A stretch of 64,000 nt of DNA from Pseudosulfitobacter sp. DSM 107133 (GCF_022788695.1 NZ_CP085154.1:3100001-3164000), one strand, 5' to 3'. Numbered from the stretch's first letter, positions 8,881-17,813 are shown. Notes: generated by a model from the letters alone, not told the origin. Numbers and translations are program-made.

Positions 8881-9767
8881 TCTGCCCCGTCCTTTTTCCG
8901 GCGGTCTAATTCGCGATGCCTAATTGACACCTGCCAGCCCGCCTTCGCAAGGGCTGCCGCGCAGGTTTCCGCCATGGCAACCGACCGATGTTGCCCCCCG
9001 GTACACCCAAATGCGATCGAAAGGTGCGATTTCCCCTCTGCCGCGAAGGCTGGCAACAACCATAGCGCGAGATCGGTGGTTTTCGTGACAAATTCTGCAT
9101 AGCGCGAATCTGTTGCAATGTGGTCTTGCACCAGCTTTTCGGTGCCATTGGCTGCGCGCAGCGTCGGGTCCCAATAGGGATTCTTCAGAAACCGGCAGTC
9201 AAACACCATATCCACGCTGCGCGGCAGTCCGCGTTTGTACGAAAAGCTTTCCACCGACACCGACAGATGCCCCTGTTCCCCCGGCGCGAACCATTCCTCG
9301 ACAGCCGCGCGCAGCTGGTGAACGTTCAGCTGCGAGGTGTCGATCAGGATGTCGGCACGGGCACGCAGCGGGCCCAGCATGTCCAGCTCGCGGGCGATGC
9401 CTGCCTCGGGGCGGTCACCATCGGCCAACGGGTGCCTGCGGCGGGTCTCCGAGAACCGGCGCAGCAGCACGTCGGTGTCGCAATCAAGGTACAGCAGTTC
9501 TGGCACCAGCCCCGGAACGGCCGCAATCTGGCCAATGGCGTCCATCACCGCATTCACCGAAAAATCGCGTGTGCGCGGGTCGATACCCAAGGCCAAGGGC
9601 CGCGTGCTGGAGGGATCGTCCAGCAGGGGGCGTATCAGGCGCAGCGGCATGTTGTCGATGACTTCAAAGCCCAGATCCTCAAGCACGCGAATAGCACTGG
9701 ACCGTCCGGCACCCGAAGGTCCGGTGATCAGCACAAGGCGGCGGTGGGTGCGTTCTGTGTCGGTCAT
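8877..9767 (-). CDS. rapZ: RNase adapter protein RapZ
   Basis: A 296-residue P-loop protein of the YvcJ/RapZ family. In E. coli RapZ delivers the sRNA GlmZ to RNase E; in other bacteria it binds nucleotides and influences cell-wall precursor synthesis. Walker A is GPSGAGRS (residues 16-23). GIDPRTRDF, LDCDTDVLLRRFSETRRRHPL and the C-terminal FGCTGGQHRSV block are diagnostic. The start overlaps the hprK stop by 4 bp, a linkage common in Proteobacteria. Confidence 0.95.
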   Translation of the reverse strand: MTDTERTHRRLVLITGPSGAGRSSAIRVLEDLGFEVIDNMPLRLIRPLLDDPSSTRPLALGIDPRTRDFSVNAVMDAIGQIAAVPGLVPELLYLDCDTDVLLRRFSETRRRHPLADGDRPEAGIARELDMLGPLRARADILIDTSQLNVHQLRAAVEEWFAPGEQGHLSVSVESFSYKRGLPRSVDMVFDCRFLKNPYWDPTLRAANGTEKLVQDHIATDSRYAEFVTKTTDLALWLLPAFAAEGKSHLSIAFGCTGGQHRSVAMAETCAAALAKAGWQVSIRHRELDRRKKDGAE

Positions 9768-10198
9768 TTGTCAGCGGCTCCACCAATAAGATACTGCACA
9801 ATCGCAGCTGGCCAAGCAGCGGTATCGTATTTGTGAAGGCAGGGCAAAGCGACATCAAGCAGGTCAAACTGATGGCGTTCGGGCAGGCGCCGGGTTTCGC
9901 TCTGGTCAAGGTCAATAACAAGGGTCACGGGTGTCGGCCCCGCTGCCGTGGCCGACAGTATTCCCACCCCGCGTGCTTCGATCAGACCGCGCAATGTGTC
10001 GGGGGCATCTGCAACAATCTGTGCACCATCGCGTGTCAGAATGGTTCGGTCGTCGGACACAAGTACAGCGCCCAAGGCCATAAGCTGCAAGGCAAGCGAG
10101 GATTTCCCCGCCCCGGATGCGCCGGTGATGACAACGGCACGGCCCCGCACCGCCACTGTCGTGGCGTGCAGCGTGACCCGGGCCGCATCGGTTGTCAT
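9764..10198 (-). CDS. hprK: HPr kinase/phosphorylase, short alphaproteobacterial form
   Basis: A 144-residue protein equal to only the C-terminal kinase domain of Firmicutes HprK. It phosphorylates Ser46 of HPr. The P-loop GASGAGKS is at residues 26-33, followed by LVSDDRTIL (the HprK Asp-Asp strand). The long N-terminal domain is absent, which is normal for this class. The ATG at 10198 lies 1 bp after the chvG stop, so sensor kinase and HPr kinase are co-transcribed. The coupling links envelope/acid stress sensing to PTS signalling. Confidence 0.92.
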   Translation of the reverse strand: MTTDAARVTLHATTVAVRGRAVVITGASGAGKSSLALQLMALGAVLVSDDRTILTRDGAQIVADAPDTLRGLIEARGVGILSATAAGPTPVTLVIDLDQSETRRLPERHQFDLLDVALPCLHKYDTAAWPAAIVQYLIGGAADK

Positions 10199-10199
10199 A

Positions 10200-11927
10200 T
10201 CAAACCGGCAGACCCACGACGAAACGTGCGCCCAACGGTTCGCTGGTGATGTCAGCGTCGGTGGGGCGGATGTTTTCGGCCCAGATGACGCCACCATGCG
10301 CTTCGACGATCTGTTTGGAAATCGCCAGCCCAAGGCCCGAATTGTTGCCGAAATGCTCTTCGGGGCGCTGTGAATAGAAGCGTTTGAAGATTTTTGACAG
10401 CGCTTGATCGGGAATGCCCGGACCGGTGTCTTCGACCACGATCAGCACGCGGTTTTCTTTCTTGCGGGCCCAGACGCGGATGGCATCGCCATCTTCGCAG
10501 AAGGAAATCGCATTGGTGATCAGATTGACGAACACCTGCGCCAGCCGTGCCTCCAGCCCCTGGACTTCCAAAGGTTGGGCAGGCAGGTCCGTGATGAAAT
10601 CAATGCCTTTTGATTTGGCATCCTCGCCCAGATACTCGCCCAGATTTCCCAGCATCTTGAGCAGATCAAAGGGCTCTTCCTCTTCTTTGACCAGCTCTGA
10701 ATCCAGCCGCGAGGCATTGGAAATGTCGCTGACCAAACGGTCCAGGCGGCGCACATCGTGGTCAATTACGTCCAGCAGCTTGTCGCGCTGGTCCTCGCGC
10801 TTGATCAGGCGCAGCGTGCCCACAGCCGAGCGCAGGGAAGCCAGAGGGTTCTTGATCTCATGCGCGACGTCAGCGGCGAATTGTTCGTTTCCGTCGATAC
10901 GGTTGTACAGGGCCGCGATCATGCCGCGCAGCGCCCCGGACAACCGCCCGATTTCATCCGGGCGCGCGGTCAGGTCGGGGATACGAATGCGGCCGGGATT
11001 GACCTTGCGCTGGTTGCGGTCGCGCCCCAGTTCGGCGGCGGCGGCCAGATCGGCCAGCGGGTTGGCAATGGTCGACGCCAGCACAAGGCTGAGGCCGACA
11101 GACACAAGGGTGGCAATCACGAACATCTGCAACACGCGCTCGCGCTCGCCGCGCACCAGCTTGTCGATTTCTCCGGCGGCCGATGTGATGCCGACCACGC
11201 CAACAGTATTGTTGCCCTGCCGAATCGGCGTGACGACGCTGAACAATGTGCCACCGGCGGTATCAAGGCTGTCGCGGACCTGTGTGCCGCCGGTCAGGCT
11301 GGCGGGCACCATCATGCGCAGTTGTTCTTCGACGGTGGGCGGGTTCTCAACAGGATCAGAAGCAAATGGCGCCGAGATTTTGGCCCACAGCCAGCTTAGC
11401 CCGTCGGTCAGAATGGTTCGGTCTTCGGTCTTGGGCTGGGCATCGGATGGCTGCACCGCCGCCCCTTCGATACTGGACACCAGGGCACCTGCCGGATCAA
11501 ATACCAGCACTTCGATGCCACCGCGCAGATCAAGCCCCTGAAGGGTTGCTGCCACATCAACCCCGTCACCTGTCGCCAGGTTGACGGGTGCGCCGGCGGG
11601 CAGCTGGGCCTCGATCACATCTGCAATCAACTCGGCTTCGCTGACCATCGACGTGGCGCGCTGAACGGCCAGACTGTCGCGTGAGGAATTCAGATACAGA
11701 ATGCCTGCCACCAGCACGTTCAACGCAATCAGGTTGAAGGTAATGATCTTGCGCGCCAGTGGCGAAGTGCGCAGCGAAAACAGTCCGCGCCGTTCGCGGC
11801 TTGCCCTGATTTCCTTGCCGGTTTCCGAACGGTCGGGCGCGACCCAGTCATCGCCCAGCACGACGTCATTGTCACGCGATGAAGGTGGCGCCATATCTCG
11901 CACGAAGTTCCTTTCGACCAGAGCCAT
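10200..11927 (-). CDS. chvG: sensor histidine kinase ChvG (ExoS/BvrS type)
   Basis: A 575-residue membrane histidine kinase. One transmembrane helix near residues 60-80 precedes a periplasmic stimulus-sensing domain, and a second near 270-295 precedes HAMP. The dimerisation/phosphoacceptor box is AADVAHEIKNPLASL, and the ATPase domain carries NLITNAISFCEDG (N box), VEDTGPGIP (G1) and NSGLGLAISKQIVE (G2). It pairs with ChvI encoded 9 bp upstream. In Rhizobiales this pair controls acid response, exopolysaccharide and carbon genes including pckA, which lies beside it here. A second ATG at 11894 is an alternative start. Confidence 0.93.
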   Translation of the reverse strand: MALVERNFVRDMAPPSSRDNDVVLGDDWVAPDRSETGKEIRASRERRGLFSLRTSPLARKIITFNLIALNVLVAGILYLNSSRDSLAVQRATSMVSEAELIADVIEAQLPAGAPVNLATGDGVDVAATLQGLDLRGGIEVLVFDPAGALVSSIEGAAVQPSDAQPKTEDRTILTDGLSWLWAKISAPFASDPVENPPTVEEQLRMMVPASLTGGTQVRDSLDTAGGTLFSVVTPIRQGNNTVGVVGITSAAGEIDKLVRGERERVLQMFVIATLVSVGLSLVLASTIANPLADLAAAAELGRDRNQRKVNPGRIRIPDLTARPDEIGRLSGALRGMIAALYNRIDGNEQFAADVAHEIKNPLASLRSAVGTLRLIKREDQRDKLLDVIDHDVRRLDRLVSDISNASRLDSELVKEEEEPFDLLKMLGNLGEYLGEDAKSKGIDFITDLPAQPLEVQGLEARLAQVFVNLITNAISFCEDGDAIRVWARKKENRVLIVVEDTGPGIPDQALSKIFKRFYSQRPEEHFGNNSGLGLAISKQIVEAHGGVIWAENIRPTDADITSEPLGARFVVGLPV

Positions 11928-11936
11928 TTGCCCGCA

Positions 11937-12638
11937 TCACTCTTCGTTGTACCGGTAGCCGATCCCATACAGTGTCTCGATCGCCGAGAAGGAATCGTCT
12001 GCTGTCCGCATTTTCTTGCGCAACCGCTTGATGTGGCTGTCGATGGTCCGGTCATCAACATAGACCTGATCGTCATAGGCGACATCCATCAGCTGGTCGC
12101 GGGACTTGACGAAACCGGGGCGTTGGGCCAGCGCCTGCAACAGCAGGAATTCGGTGACGGTCAGGGACACATCATTGCCCTTCCAGCTGACCGAATGGCG
12201 CAGCGGATCCATGCGCAAGTCACCGCGCTCCATCACTTTGGTATCTTCGGTGTCGCCCACTTCATCCGTGGCAACAGCATCCTGACGGCGCAACAGTGCG
12301 CGGATACGTTCGACCAGCAAACGCTGGCTGAACGGCTTCTTGACATAATCGTCGGCGCCCATGCGCAGACCCAGAACTTCGTCAATCTCGTCGTCCTTGG
12401 ACGTCAGGAAAATCACCGGCATCGACGTTTTCTGGCGCAACCGCTGCAACAGATCCATCCCGTCCATGCGGGGCATCTTGATATCCAGAACCGCCATATC
12501 CGGCAGCCCCTTGTTGAAGGCGTCCAATGCCGCCTGTCCGTCATTATACGTCTCGACTTCAAAACCTTCGGCTTCGAGAGTCATTGAAACCGACGTCAGG
12601 ATGTTCCTGTCATCGTCCACCAATGCGATCTTCGACAT
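11937..12638 (-). CDS. chvI: two-component response regulator ChvI (OmpR family)
   Basis: A 233-residue OmpR/PhoB-type regulator. Receiver domain: acidic pair Asp8-Asp9 (VDDD), phospho-acceptor Asp52 ([12 protein letters not shown]) and Lys in DYVKKPFS. The winged-helix DNA-binding domain occupies about residues 135-232, with [16 protein letters not shown] and [12 protein letters not shown]. It is the partner of ChvG. The promoter region is shared with the divergent pckA gene. Confidence 0.95.
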   Translation of the reverse strand: MSKIALVDDDRNILTSVSMTLEAEGFEVETYNDGQAALDAFNKGLPDMAVLDIKMPRMDGMDLLQRLRQKTSMPVIFLTSKDDEIDEVLGLRMGADDYVKKPFSQRLLVERIRALLRRQDAVATDEVGDTEDTKVMERGDLRMDPLRHSVSWKGNDVSLTVTEFLLLQALAQRPGFVKSRDQLMDVAYDDQVYVDDRTIDSHIKRLRKKMRTADDSFSAIETLYGIGYRYNEE

Positions 12639-12985
12639 TGCCTGTACCCTTTATGCTGCTCAATATTGTTTTTTACTCATACATCCAGATTTTGTTGGGT
12701 CGAATCAATCCTTAAGTGCGAATCAGTTGCCCAGTACGCCGCAATTGCGCCACAATTTGATTAGGAATGGCTAAATTGACGCACTTTCCCCCTATGCGGG
12801 AAGCGATGAAATAGCATGTAACGGGGCACATCGGCCAAAGATAGCGTTGATGGCGCTAACTGTGCCAAAGCGTCCTGTTCATGTTTGGAAACGTCATGTT
12901 ATGAGGCGCACAGGCCATGACGGCCACGACGCTGACGCGCCTAACTTAGTACCATCCGCCCGTGGCGGCGACAGGGAGACGACAC
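12639..12985. promoter_or_regulatory. divergent chvI / pckA control region
   Basis: A 347-bp stretch with no credible gene between the divergent chvI and pckA starts. It is AT-richer near chvI (12650-12780) and includes a TTGACG hexamer at 12776-12781. An AGGGAG ribosome-binding site lies just before the pckA ATG. In Rhizobiales ChvI acts at pckA, so this is where a ChvI site would be expected; I could not define one by eye. Confidence 0.45.
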
Positions 12986-14584
12986 ATGACATCTGGACGG
13001 GTCAACCCGAATTTCCGGCTTGAAGATCAAGGCATCGAGGAGCTGGGCAATGTCTATTACAACCTGATCGAGCCTGCGCTGGTCGAAACTGCACTTGCAC
13101 GCGGCGAAGGCACTCTGGGTAAGGGCGGTTCGTTTCTGGTGACAACCGGCAAGTTCACCGGCCGCTCGCCCAAAGACAAACACGTCGTTAAAACGGCCAG
13201 CGTCGCTGACACCATCTGGTGGGAAAACAACGCTGAAATGTCCGAAGCCGGCTTTGACGCGCTTTACGCCGACATGCTTACCCACATGAAAGGCCGCGAC
13301 TATTTCGTGCAGGACCTGATCGGCGGCGCCGACCCCGCCTATGCCATCAATGTGCGCATGGTGACCGAACTGGCATGGCATGGCCTGTTCATCCGCCACC
13401 TGTTGCGTCGCCCCGACCGCGAGGATCTGGACGATTTCACCGCCGATTTCACCATCATCAACTGCCCCTCGTTCCGGGCCGACCCGGCCAAGCATGACTG
13501 CAAGTCAGACACCGTCATCGCGCTGAATTTTGACCGCAAGATCATCCTTATCGGCGGCACGGAATACGCAGGCGAGAACAAGAAGTCGGTCTTTACCCTG
13601 CTGAACTACATGCTGCCCGCAAAAGGCGTGATGCCGATGCACTGCTCGGCCAACCACGCCACGGGCAACCCCGTCGACACGGCTGTCTTCTTCGGCCTCA
13701 GCGGCACCGGCAAGACGACCCTTTCGGCAGATCCGTCGCGCACGCTGATCGGCGATGACGAACACGGCTGGTCCGACCGCGGCACGTTCAACTTCGAAGG
13801 CGGCTGCTATGCCAAGACGATCAACCTGAGCGCCGAGGCAGAGCCGGAAATCTACGCCACGACCGAGAAATTCGGCACCGTAATCGAGAACATGGTCTTT
13901 GACGAAGAAACCAAGGACCTGGATTTTGCCGACGACAGCCTGACCGCGAACATGCGCTGCGCCTATCCGCTGCACTATATCTCGAACGCGTCGAAAACTG
14001 CATTGGGCGGCCACCCCAAGAACATCATCATGCTGACATGCGATGCCTTTGGTGTTCTGCCCCCCATCGCGCGCCTGACACCGGCACAGGCCATGTATCA
14101 CTTCCTATCGGGCTTTACGTCCAAGGTGGCCGGTACAGAACGCGGCGTGACCGAGCCCGAGCCGACATTCTCGACCTGCTTTGGCGCCCCCTTCATGCCG
14201 CGCCGCCCTGAGGTTTACGGCAACCTGCTGCGCGAAAAGATCGCCCAGCATGGCGCAACCTGCTGGCTGGTCAACACCGGCTGGACCGGTGGTGCCTATG
14301 GCACAGGCAGCCGGATGCCGATCCGCGCCACCCGCTCGTTGCTGACAGCGGCGCTGGACGGAAGCCTGGGCAGCGCCAAGTTCCGCAAGGATCCCAACTT
14401 CGGCTTTGAAGTACCGGTCGCTGTGGACGGCGTGGCCGACATCCTGCTGGACCCGCGCCGCACATGGGACAACCCCGAAAGCTATGACCGTCAGGCCGCC
14501 AAGCTGGTGGAAATGTTCGCTTCGAACTTTGCCCAGTACCTGCCGCATATCGACGACGACGTGCGCGCTGCTGCCATCGGCTAA
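12986..14584 (+). CDS. pckA: phosphoenolpyruvate carboxykinase (ATP)
   Basis: A 532-residue ATP-dependent PEP carboxykinase converting oxaloacetate and ATP to PEP, CO2 and ADP, the first step of gluconeogenesis from C4 acids. [10 protein letters not shown] binds substrate. HCSANHATG and the kinase-1a P-loop [15 protein letters not shown] follow, with the metal-binding IGDDEHGW close behind. Family-typical length. The ATG at 12986 has an AGGGAG site 8 bp upstream; an in-frame GTG at 12962 is less likely. It ends in a strong terminator and is divergent from chvI. Confidence 0.97.
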   Translation: MTSGRVNPNFRLEDQGIEELGNVYYNLIEPALVETALARGEGTLGKGGSFLVTTGKFTGRSPKDKHVVKTASVADTIWWENNAEMSEAGFDALYADMLTHMKGRDYFVQDLIGGADPAYAINVRMVTELAWHGLFIRHLLRRPDREDLDDFTADFTIINCPSFRADPAKHDCKSDTVIALNFDRKIILIGGTEYAGENKKSVFTLLNYMLPAKGVMPMHCSANHATGNPVDTAVFFGLSGTGKTTLSADPSRTLIGDDEHGWSDRGTFNFEGGCYAKTINLSAEAEPEIYATTEKFGTVIENMVFDEETKDLDFADDSLTANMRCAYPLHYISNASKTALGGHPKNIIMLTCDAFGVLPPIARLTPAQAMYHFLSGFTSKVAGTERGVTEPEPTFSTCFGAPFMPRRPEVYGNLLREKIAQHGATCWLVNTGWTGGAYGTGSRMPIRATRSLLTAALDGSLGSAKFRKDPNFGFEVPVAVDGVADILLDPRRTWDNPESYDRQAAKLVEMFASNFAQYLPHIDDDVRAAAIG

Positions 14585-14613
14585 GGCCCGCGCCAGCGTG
14601 TCACGAAAGATCC

Positions 14614-14648
14614 AAGCCCCCGATGCCAGACCGGCACGGGGGCTTTTT
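14614..14648 (+). terminator. rho-independent terminator of pckA
   Basis: Stem AAGCCCCCG / CGGGGGCTT (14614-14622 and 14637-14645) extended internally by TGCC / GGCA, followed by TTTTT. It starts 30 bp after the pckA stop. The opposing A-run is short, so it mainly serves the plus strand. Confidence 0.85.
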
Positions 14649-14664
14649 CATGTCTCAGGATAAC

Positions 14665-15369
14665 TCAGGCTGCGAGGTCCAGCGGCACATGGATGATGTG
14701 CTGGATATCCTCATGCCCCATATAGACCATATTGCCCTCGACCGGCTTGTTCTGGCCCGTAATCTTCCAGCTCAGACAAAACGGATCGACATGCATGTAC
14801 CCCTCGCGCTCGGCCAGACCGCGCCGTGCAATCGAACGGGGCATGAAGCCAAAAACATAATCGGGCTGCCACTGCAACATGCTGGACAGAAAGGCAAAAC
14901 GCGCCAGAATGTCAACGATACCGCGACCACGGTAATTGCCTTCGTCCGGGTTGATCCACATTTCACCGTGATAGCAGACCTGGCCGGAAATACGGCGCGC
15001 GCCCGGCCCTGATTTATACCACGAATCGTCCAGATCAATCGGCACGCCCGAAGGCGGATAGGCACGGAAATTGCGCTGCATGTAGTCGGCCAGCGTCTGA
15101 CCTTGCAGGTCGATCAACCGCACCGCCTGCGTTTGCACAATCTTGCCTTGGGGGTTGCGTCCGACAGACCAGAACCCCCTGCCTGCACTTAAATCCGCAT
15201 GTGCCGGATCAAAGGGCAGACTGACCGGCTGCTTGGGACGGTATTTGGAAATCAATGCTTTGTACTCGTTAAAATCGTCACCAACAGTCAGATACAGCTG
15301 GCGCTGTGCCAGCAGTTCTACTGTTTCGGTCAACAAACGCGACCCTTCGAAAACGTCGTGTATGCTCAT
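14665..15369 (-). CDS. conserved hypothetical protein with GNAT-like motif
   Basis: A 234-residue protein that I do not recognise by name. The segment EGNYRGRGIVDILARFAFLS (from about residue 146) resembles the acetyl-CoA-binding motif A of GNAT acetyltransferases, with R-G-x-G at the start of a helix, and RGLAEREGYMHV could be the later GNAT strand/helix. An acyl- or acetyltransferase is therefore possible, but substrate and even fold are inference. It lacks the Arg/Phe/Trp pattern of LuxI AHL synthases. Start chosen at 15369. Its promoter faces the MITE-like palindrome at 15551, and it lies just downstream of two regulator genes. Confidence 0.55.
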   Translation of the reverse strand: MSIHDVFEGSRLLTETVELLAQRQLYLTVGDDFNEYKALISKYRPKQPVSLPFDPAHADLSAGRGFWSVGRNPQGKIVQTQAVRLIDLQGQTLADYMQRNFRAYPPSGVPIDLDDSWYKSGPGARRISGQVCYHGEMWINPDEGNYRGRGIVDILARFAFLSSMLQWQPDYVFGFMPRSIARRGLAEREGYMHVDPFCLSWKITGQNKPVEGNMVYMGHEDIQHIIHVPLDLAA

Positions 15370-15550
15370 CAGGATTCTCCCAGTTTGGCGCACGAACGGG
15401 CTGTATAACGAGAAACAGTTAAGACGATTATCACGTCCCGGCGAAACAGCCCTGCGCAATGACATACACCAGAATGTGATCATTTGCATGACCGACAACT
15501 GAATCCGTCAGCGGTCTCTTGCCATGGTGCAATCGCCAGGGACTGGTCCC

Positions 15551-15633
15551 TAGGGTCTGGACCCATTAATCTTACGTCGTCAGCGGAAAAATCTGTCAAA
15601 CTGACAACGTAAGATTAATGGGTCCAGACCCTA
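15551..15633. repeat. MITE-like perfect inverted repeat (27-bp arms)
   Basis: The arms 15551-15577 and 15607-15633 are exact reverse complements. They begin TAGGGTCTGGACCC and end TTACGT, separated by 29 bp that contain a further GTCAG / CTGAC pairing. The outer TA on each side would fit a TA target duplication. The right arm's last three bases form the stop codon of the adjoining LysR-like gene. The outer 14 bp recur at 17033-17048. Confidence 0.75.
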
Positions 15634-16557
15634 AAGGCTCACGTGCATTTCCCACTCAGGGTCCATGGAATTCACAAAAGCCGGTGGCAGATCATCAATC
15701 TCCAACGCGTTGGTCCGCTCGATGATATTGACCAGGGCAAAACTGCCGTCCGGGAACCGTGCGCCCAGCAACAGCCGCGAATAACTCAGCGGGATAAGCG
15801 GCGTATCAGGTTTGCGTGCAACCGTGGTGTGGATATGGTCGAACCGCAGGGCATGGTTGGCGGCAATCTCGTGGAACGTGTCTTCCATAATCCCCCCGAT
15901 CAGCGGCCCCCCCGGCAACGCTTCCAGCGTGCGCCCGATGGAACTGCTTTGCCATTCCCAGCCAAACCATGTCGCAAAGGAGGACTCGCGCCCCACGTCC
16001 ACGCAGACCCATTGCCTTTCATTGGGACGAAAGACCATCGCATAGGGACGTATGGGCTGGAACGAAGGATGTTCGATGTTGCCGCTGGCCTCGGCCCAGC
16101 ACCGCACGCTATCACGCATAAAGTCGGAGCTTTTTTCCCAAAGATCCGACAATGGCCGCTGTTGCAGGTAAAACCGCCAGTCGTCTTCTCTCTTGGAAAT
16201 GCGCAACATGCCGTATTCAAAACCGACCTCCGAGGTCAGCCACGCATTCCCCCGCGACAAGAGCGTCTGCGCTTCGGGCAGGGCGCTGGCCCCACGTTCG
16301 GTCAGTTCGTAGCGGCGGTCCCTGATTCGAAACAGCGTGAATCCCTTGGCCTCTTCAAGGAAAGTGATATGCCTGCGCACCGTTTGTCGGGTGCTTCCCA
16401 GCTCTTCAACAGCCCGTGACAGGTTTAAATGCCGCGCCAACGTTGTAAAAGACCGCAGCATTTCAAACAGAAGCGGGTTGTGGTCCTGGGTCAAATTCGT
16501 AGGCCTGCGTGTGATTTGAGGTCCCCCCGTCACTCGCGAATACCCACATTGGTACAT
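15631..16557 (-). CDS. LysR-like transcriptional regulator with non-canonical effector domain
   Basis: A 308-residue protein. The N-terminal part (about residues 30-95) is a LysR-type winged helix: LRSFTTLARHLNLSRAVEEL, then STRQTVRRHITFLEEAKG, FTLFRI and the wing. The remaining 200 residues do not show the LysR periplasmic-binding-like signatures I would expect. They contain a run of aromatic and acidic residues (WVCVDVGRESSFATWFGWEW) instead. The start is uncertain: ATG at 16557 or a later in-frame Met at 16461. The stop codon TAG is supplied by the inverted repeat at 15551-15633. It is divergent from the XRE gene at 16672. Confidence 0.6.
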   Translation of the reverse strand: MYQCGYSRVTGGPQITRRPTNLTQDHNPLLFEMLRSFTTLARHLNLSRAVEELGSTRQTVRRHITFLEEAKGFTLFRIRDRRYELTERGASALPEAQTLLSRGNAWLTSEVGFEYGMLRISKREDDWRFYLQQRPLSDLWEKSSDFMRDSVRCWAEASGNIEHPSFQPIRPYAMVFRPNERQWVCVDVGRESSFATWFGWEWQSSSIGRTLEALPGGPLIGGIMEDTFHEIAANHALRFDHIHTTVARKPDTPLIPLSYSRLLLGARFPDGSFALVNIIERTNALEIDDLPPAFVNSMDPEWEMHVSL

Positions 16558-16671
16558 AAATCATCCAGTGATGCAATATAGATATACCCCAAATGTAAAA
16601 ATCTAGGCACTTGATTACGGGGGCTAATTCCACGATCACTGACCCCATTACAACCGGAGGTACAATGACAG

Positions 16672-17028
16672 ATGTCTCATCCCGTAGATATTCATGTTGG
16701 TCGTAAGCTTAAGCAGGCCCGCACGTTGCGGCGTATGTCGCAAACAGATGTTGCGCGTCACCTGAAACTTTCATTTCAGCAAATTCAAAAATACGAAATT
16801 GGCTCCAACCGCATCGCTGCAAGCCGCCTGTACGACTTGTCGCGTATCCTTGAGGTGCCCACTTCCTACTTCTTTGAAGGCTTGCAAGACCTTGCAGCCC
16901 CCACCGCCCGCGATCCCGGACTGGATATCGTAAGCGCCGTGGCTTCGATCGACGACGAGCAGATCAAATCCCGCATCGTCACCTTTATCGAAGATGTCTC
17001 GGGCCGCACTGTTTCCAAGACGGCCTGA
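16672..17028 (+). CDS. XRE family transcriptional regulator (PraR/PhrR-like)
   Basis: A 118-residue helix-turn-helix protein. It begins with DIHVGRKLKQARTLRRMSQ; the recognition region LSFQQIQKYEIGSNRI and a RLYDLSRILEVPTSYFFEG tail follow. This arrangement is that of rhizobial PraR/PhrR, which repress quorum-sensing and biofilm genes or respond to acid stress. The regulon here is unknown. GGAGG (16656-16660) is 11 bp from this ATG; an out-of-frame ATG at 16665 is better spaced. Next to it is a palindrome (17033-17048) also found at the LysR-like gene. Confidence 0.85.
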   Translation: MSHPVDIHVGRKLKQARTLRRMSQTDVARHLKLSFQQIQKYEIGSNRIAASRLYDLSRILEVPTSYFFEGLQDLAAPTARDPGLDIVSAVASIDDEQIKSRIVTFIEDVSGRTVSKTA

Positions 17029-17032
17029 TCGC

Positions 17033-17048
17033 TAGGGTCCAGACCCTA
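17033..17048. repeat. solo TAGGGTC palindrome related to the MITE-like element
   Basis: TAGGGTC-CA-GACCCTA: a 7-2-7 palindrome whose last 14 bp are identical to the right end of the 15551-15633 element. It lies between the convergent XRE and TauE genes and supplies the TAG stop codon of the TauE gene. It could be a remnant element end, a target hot spot or a weak two-way terminator. Confidence 0.6.
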
Positions 17049-17813
17049 ACCCGCAAAAGCGCGACGCAGCAAATTCAACCCTGCCACCAGCAGAACGAAC
17101 AGCGTCGCGCGGCGGAACATCACCTGATCAATCCGGTCCATGACCTGCCTGCCGCAGACCATGCCAAGCAAAGCAGGCAAAAGCATTGCCGCACTCAGCG
17201 GCCAGGTTGCGCTGTTCAGCACGCCCGATCCGATATGCGCCCCCAGCAGCGACACCGCACCCAGACCATAGATCACGCCCTGCGCGCGCATCTGTTCATG
17301 TTTCTGCGTGCCAAGTGCTGTCAGATACATCACGGTCGGCGGTCCCCAGATCCCCGAGATTCCGCCCAGAAATCCCGCCACCACACCAATCACCACTTCG
17401 AATCTGGCGCTTTGAGCGTTCATCGTCAGGGTCCACCCGACAATCTGCATCAGGGCAAAGGCCGTTACCGGCACGCCGATGATCACCAGCATCACCTGCA
17501 TGGGCAGCACACTGACCAATTGGGCACTCAGGAACAGCACCACCGCCCCCACTGCCAGATAAATCCTGAACTTGGCAATCGACTGCCATGCCGCACGCGG
17601 CCCCTGTCGCAGCGCCTGCACACCGTTTGTGGCCAGCGTTGGCAGGATCAGCATGGCCAAGGCGAGATCAGGCGCCAGAAAGGACGACAGCCCCGATACA
17701 AAGATCATCGGCATGGCAAAGCCGACCACACCTTTGACAAAGCCCGCGAGCAGCGCGATTCCCAGGGCAAGAGACAGTTGGGCGGGTGTCAGAACAGACA
17801 GAAAAATATCCAT
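17046..17813 (-). CDS. sulfite exporter TauE/SafE family membrane protein
   Basis: A 255-residue integral membrane protein with about eight hydrophobic segments in two homologous halves. Family features include GFVKGVVGFAMPMIFV near residues 25-40 and the mirrored GVVAGFLGGISGIWGPPTVM near 165-185, which are the paired G-rich motifs of TauE/SafE. The family exports sulfite, sulfoacetate or related anions; the substrate here is unknown. It is convergent with the XRE gene and its stop lies in the palindrome 17033-17048. Confidence 0.85.
   Translation of the reverse strand: MDIFLSVLTPAQLSLALGIALLAGFVKGVVGFAMPMIFVSGLSSFLAPDLALAMLILPTLATNGVQALRQGPRAAWQSIAKFRIYLAVGAVVLFLSAQLVSVLPMQVMLVIIGVPVTAFALMQIVGWTLTMNAQSARFEVVIGVVAGFLGGISGIWGPPTVMYLTALGTQKHEQMRAQGVIYGLGAVSLLGAHIGSGVLNSATWPLSAAMLLPALLGMVCGRQVMDRIDQVMFRRATLFVLLVAGLNLLRRAFAG

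Noticed and set aside
14665..15369. A LuxI-type autoinducer synthase.
   Set aside because: The conserved Arg, Phe, Trp and Asp residues of LuxI are not in the expected order; only a GNAT-like motif is visible.
15551..17048. A composite transposon bounded by TAGGGTC palindromes.
   Set aside because: Neither gene between them is a transposase, and the two boundary sequences differ greatly in length.
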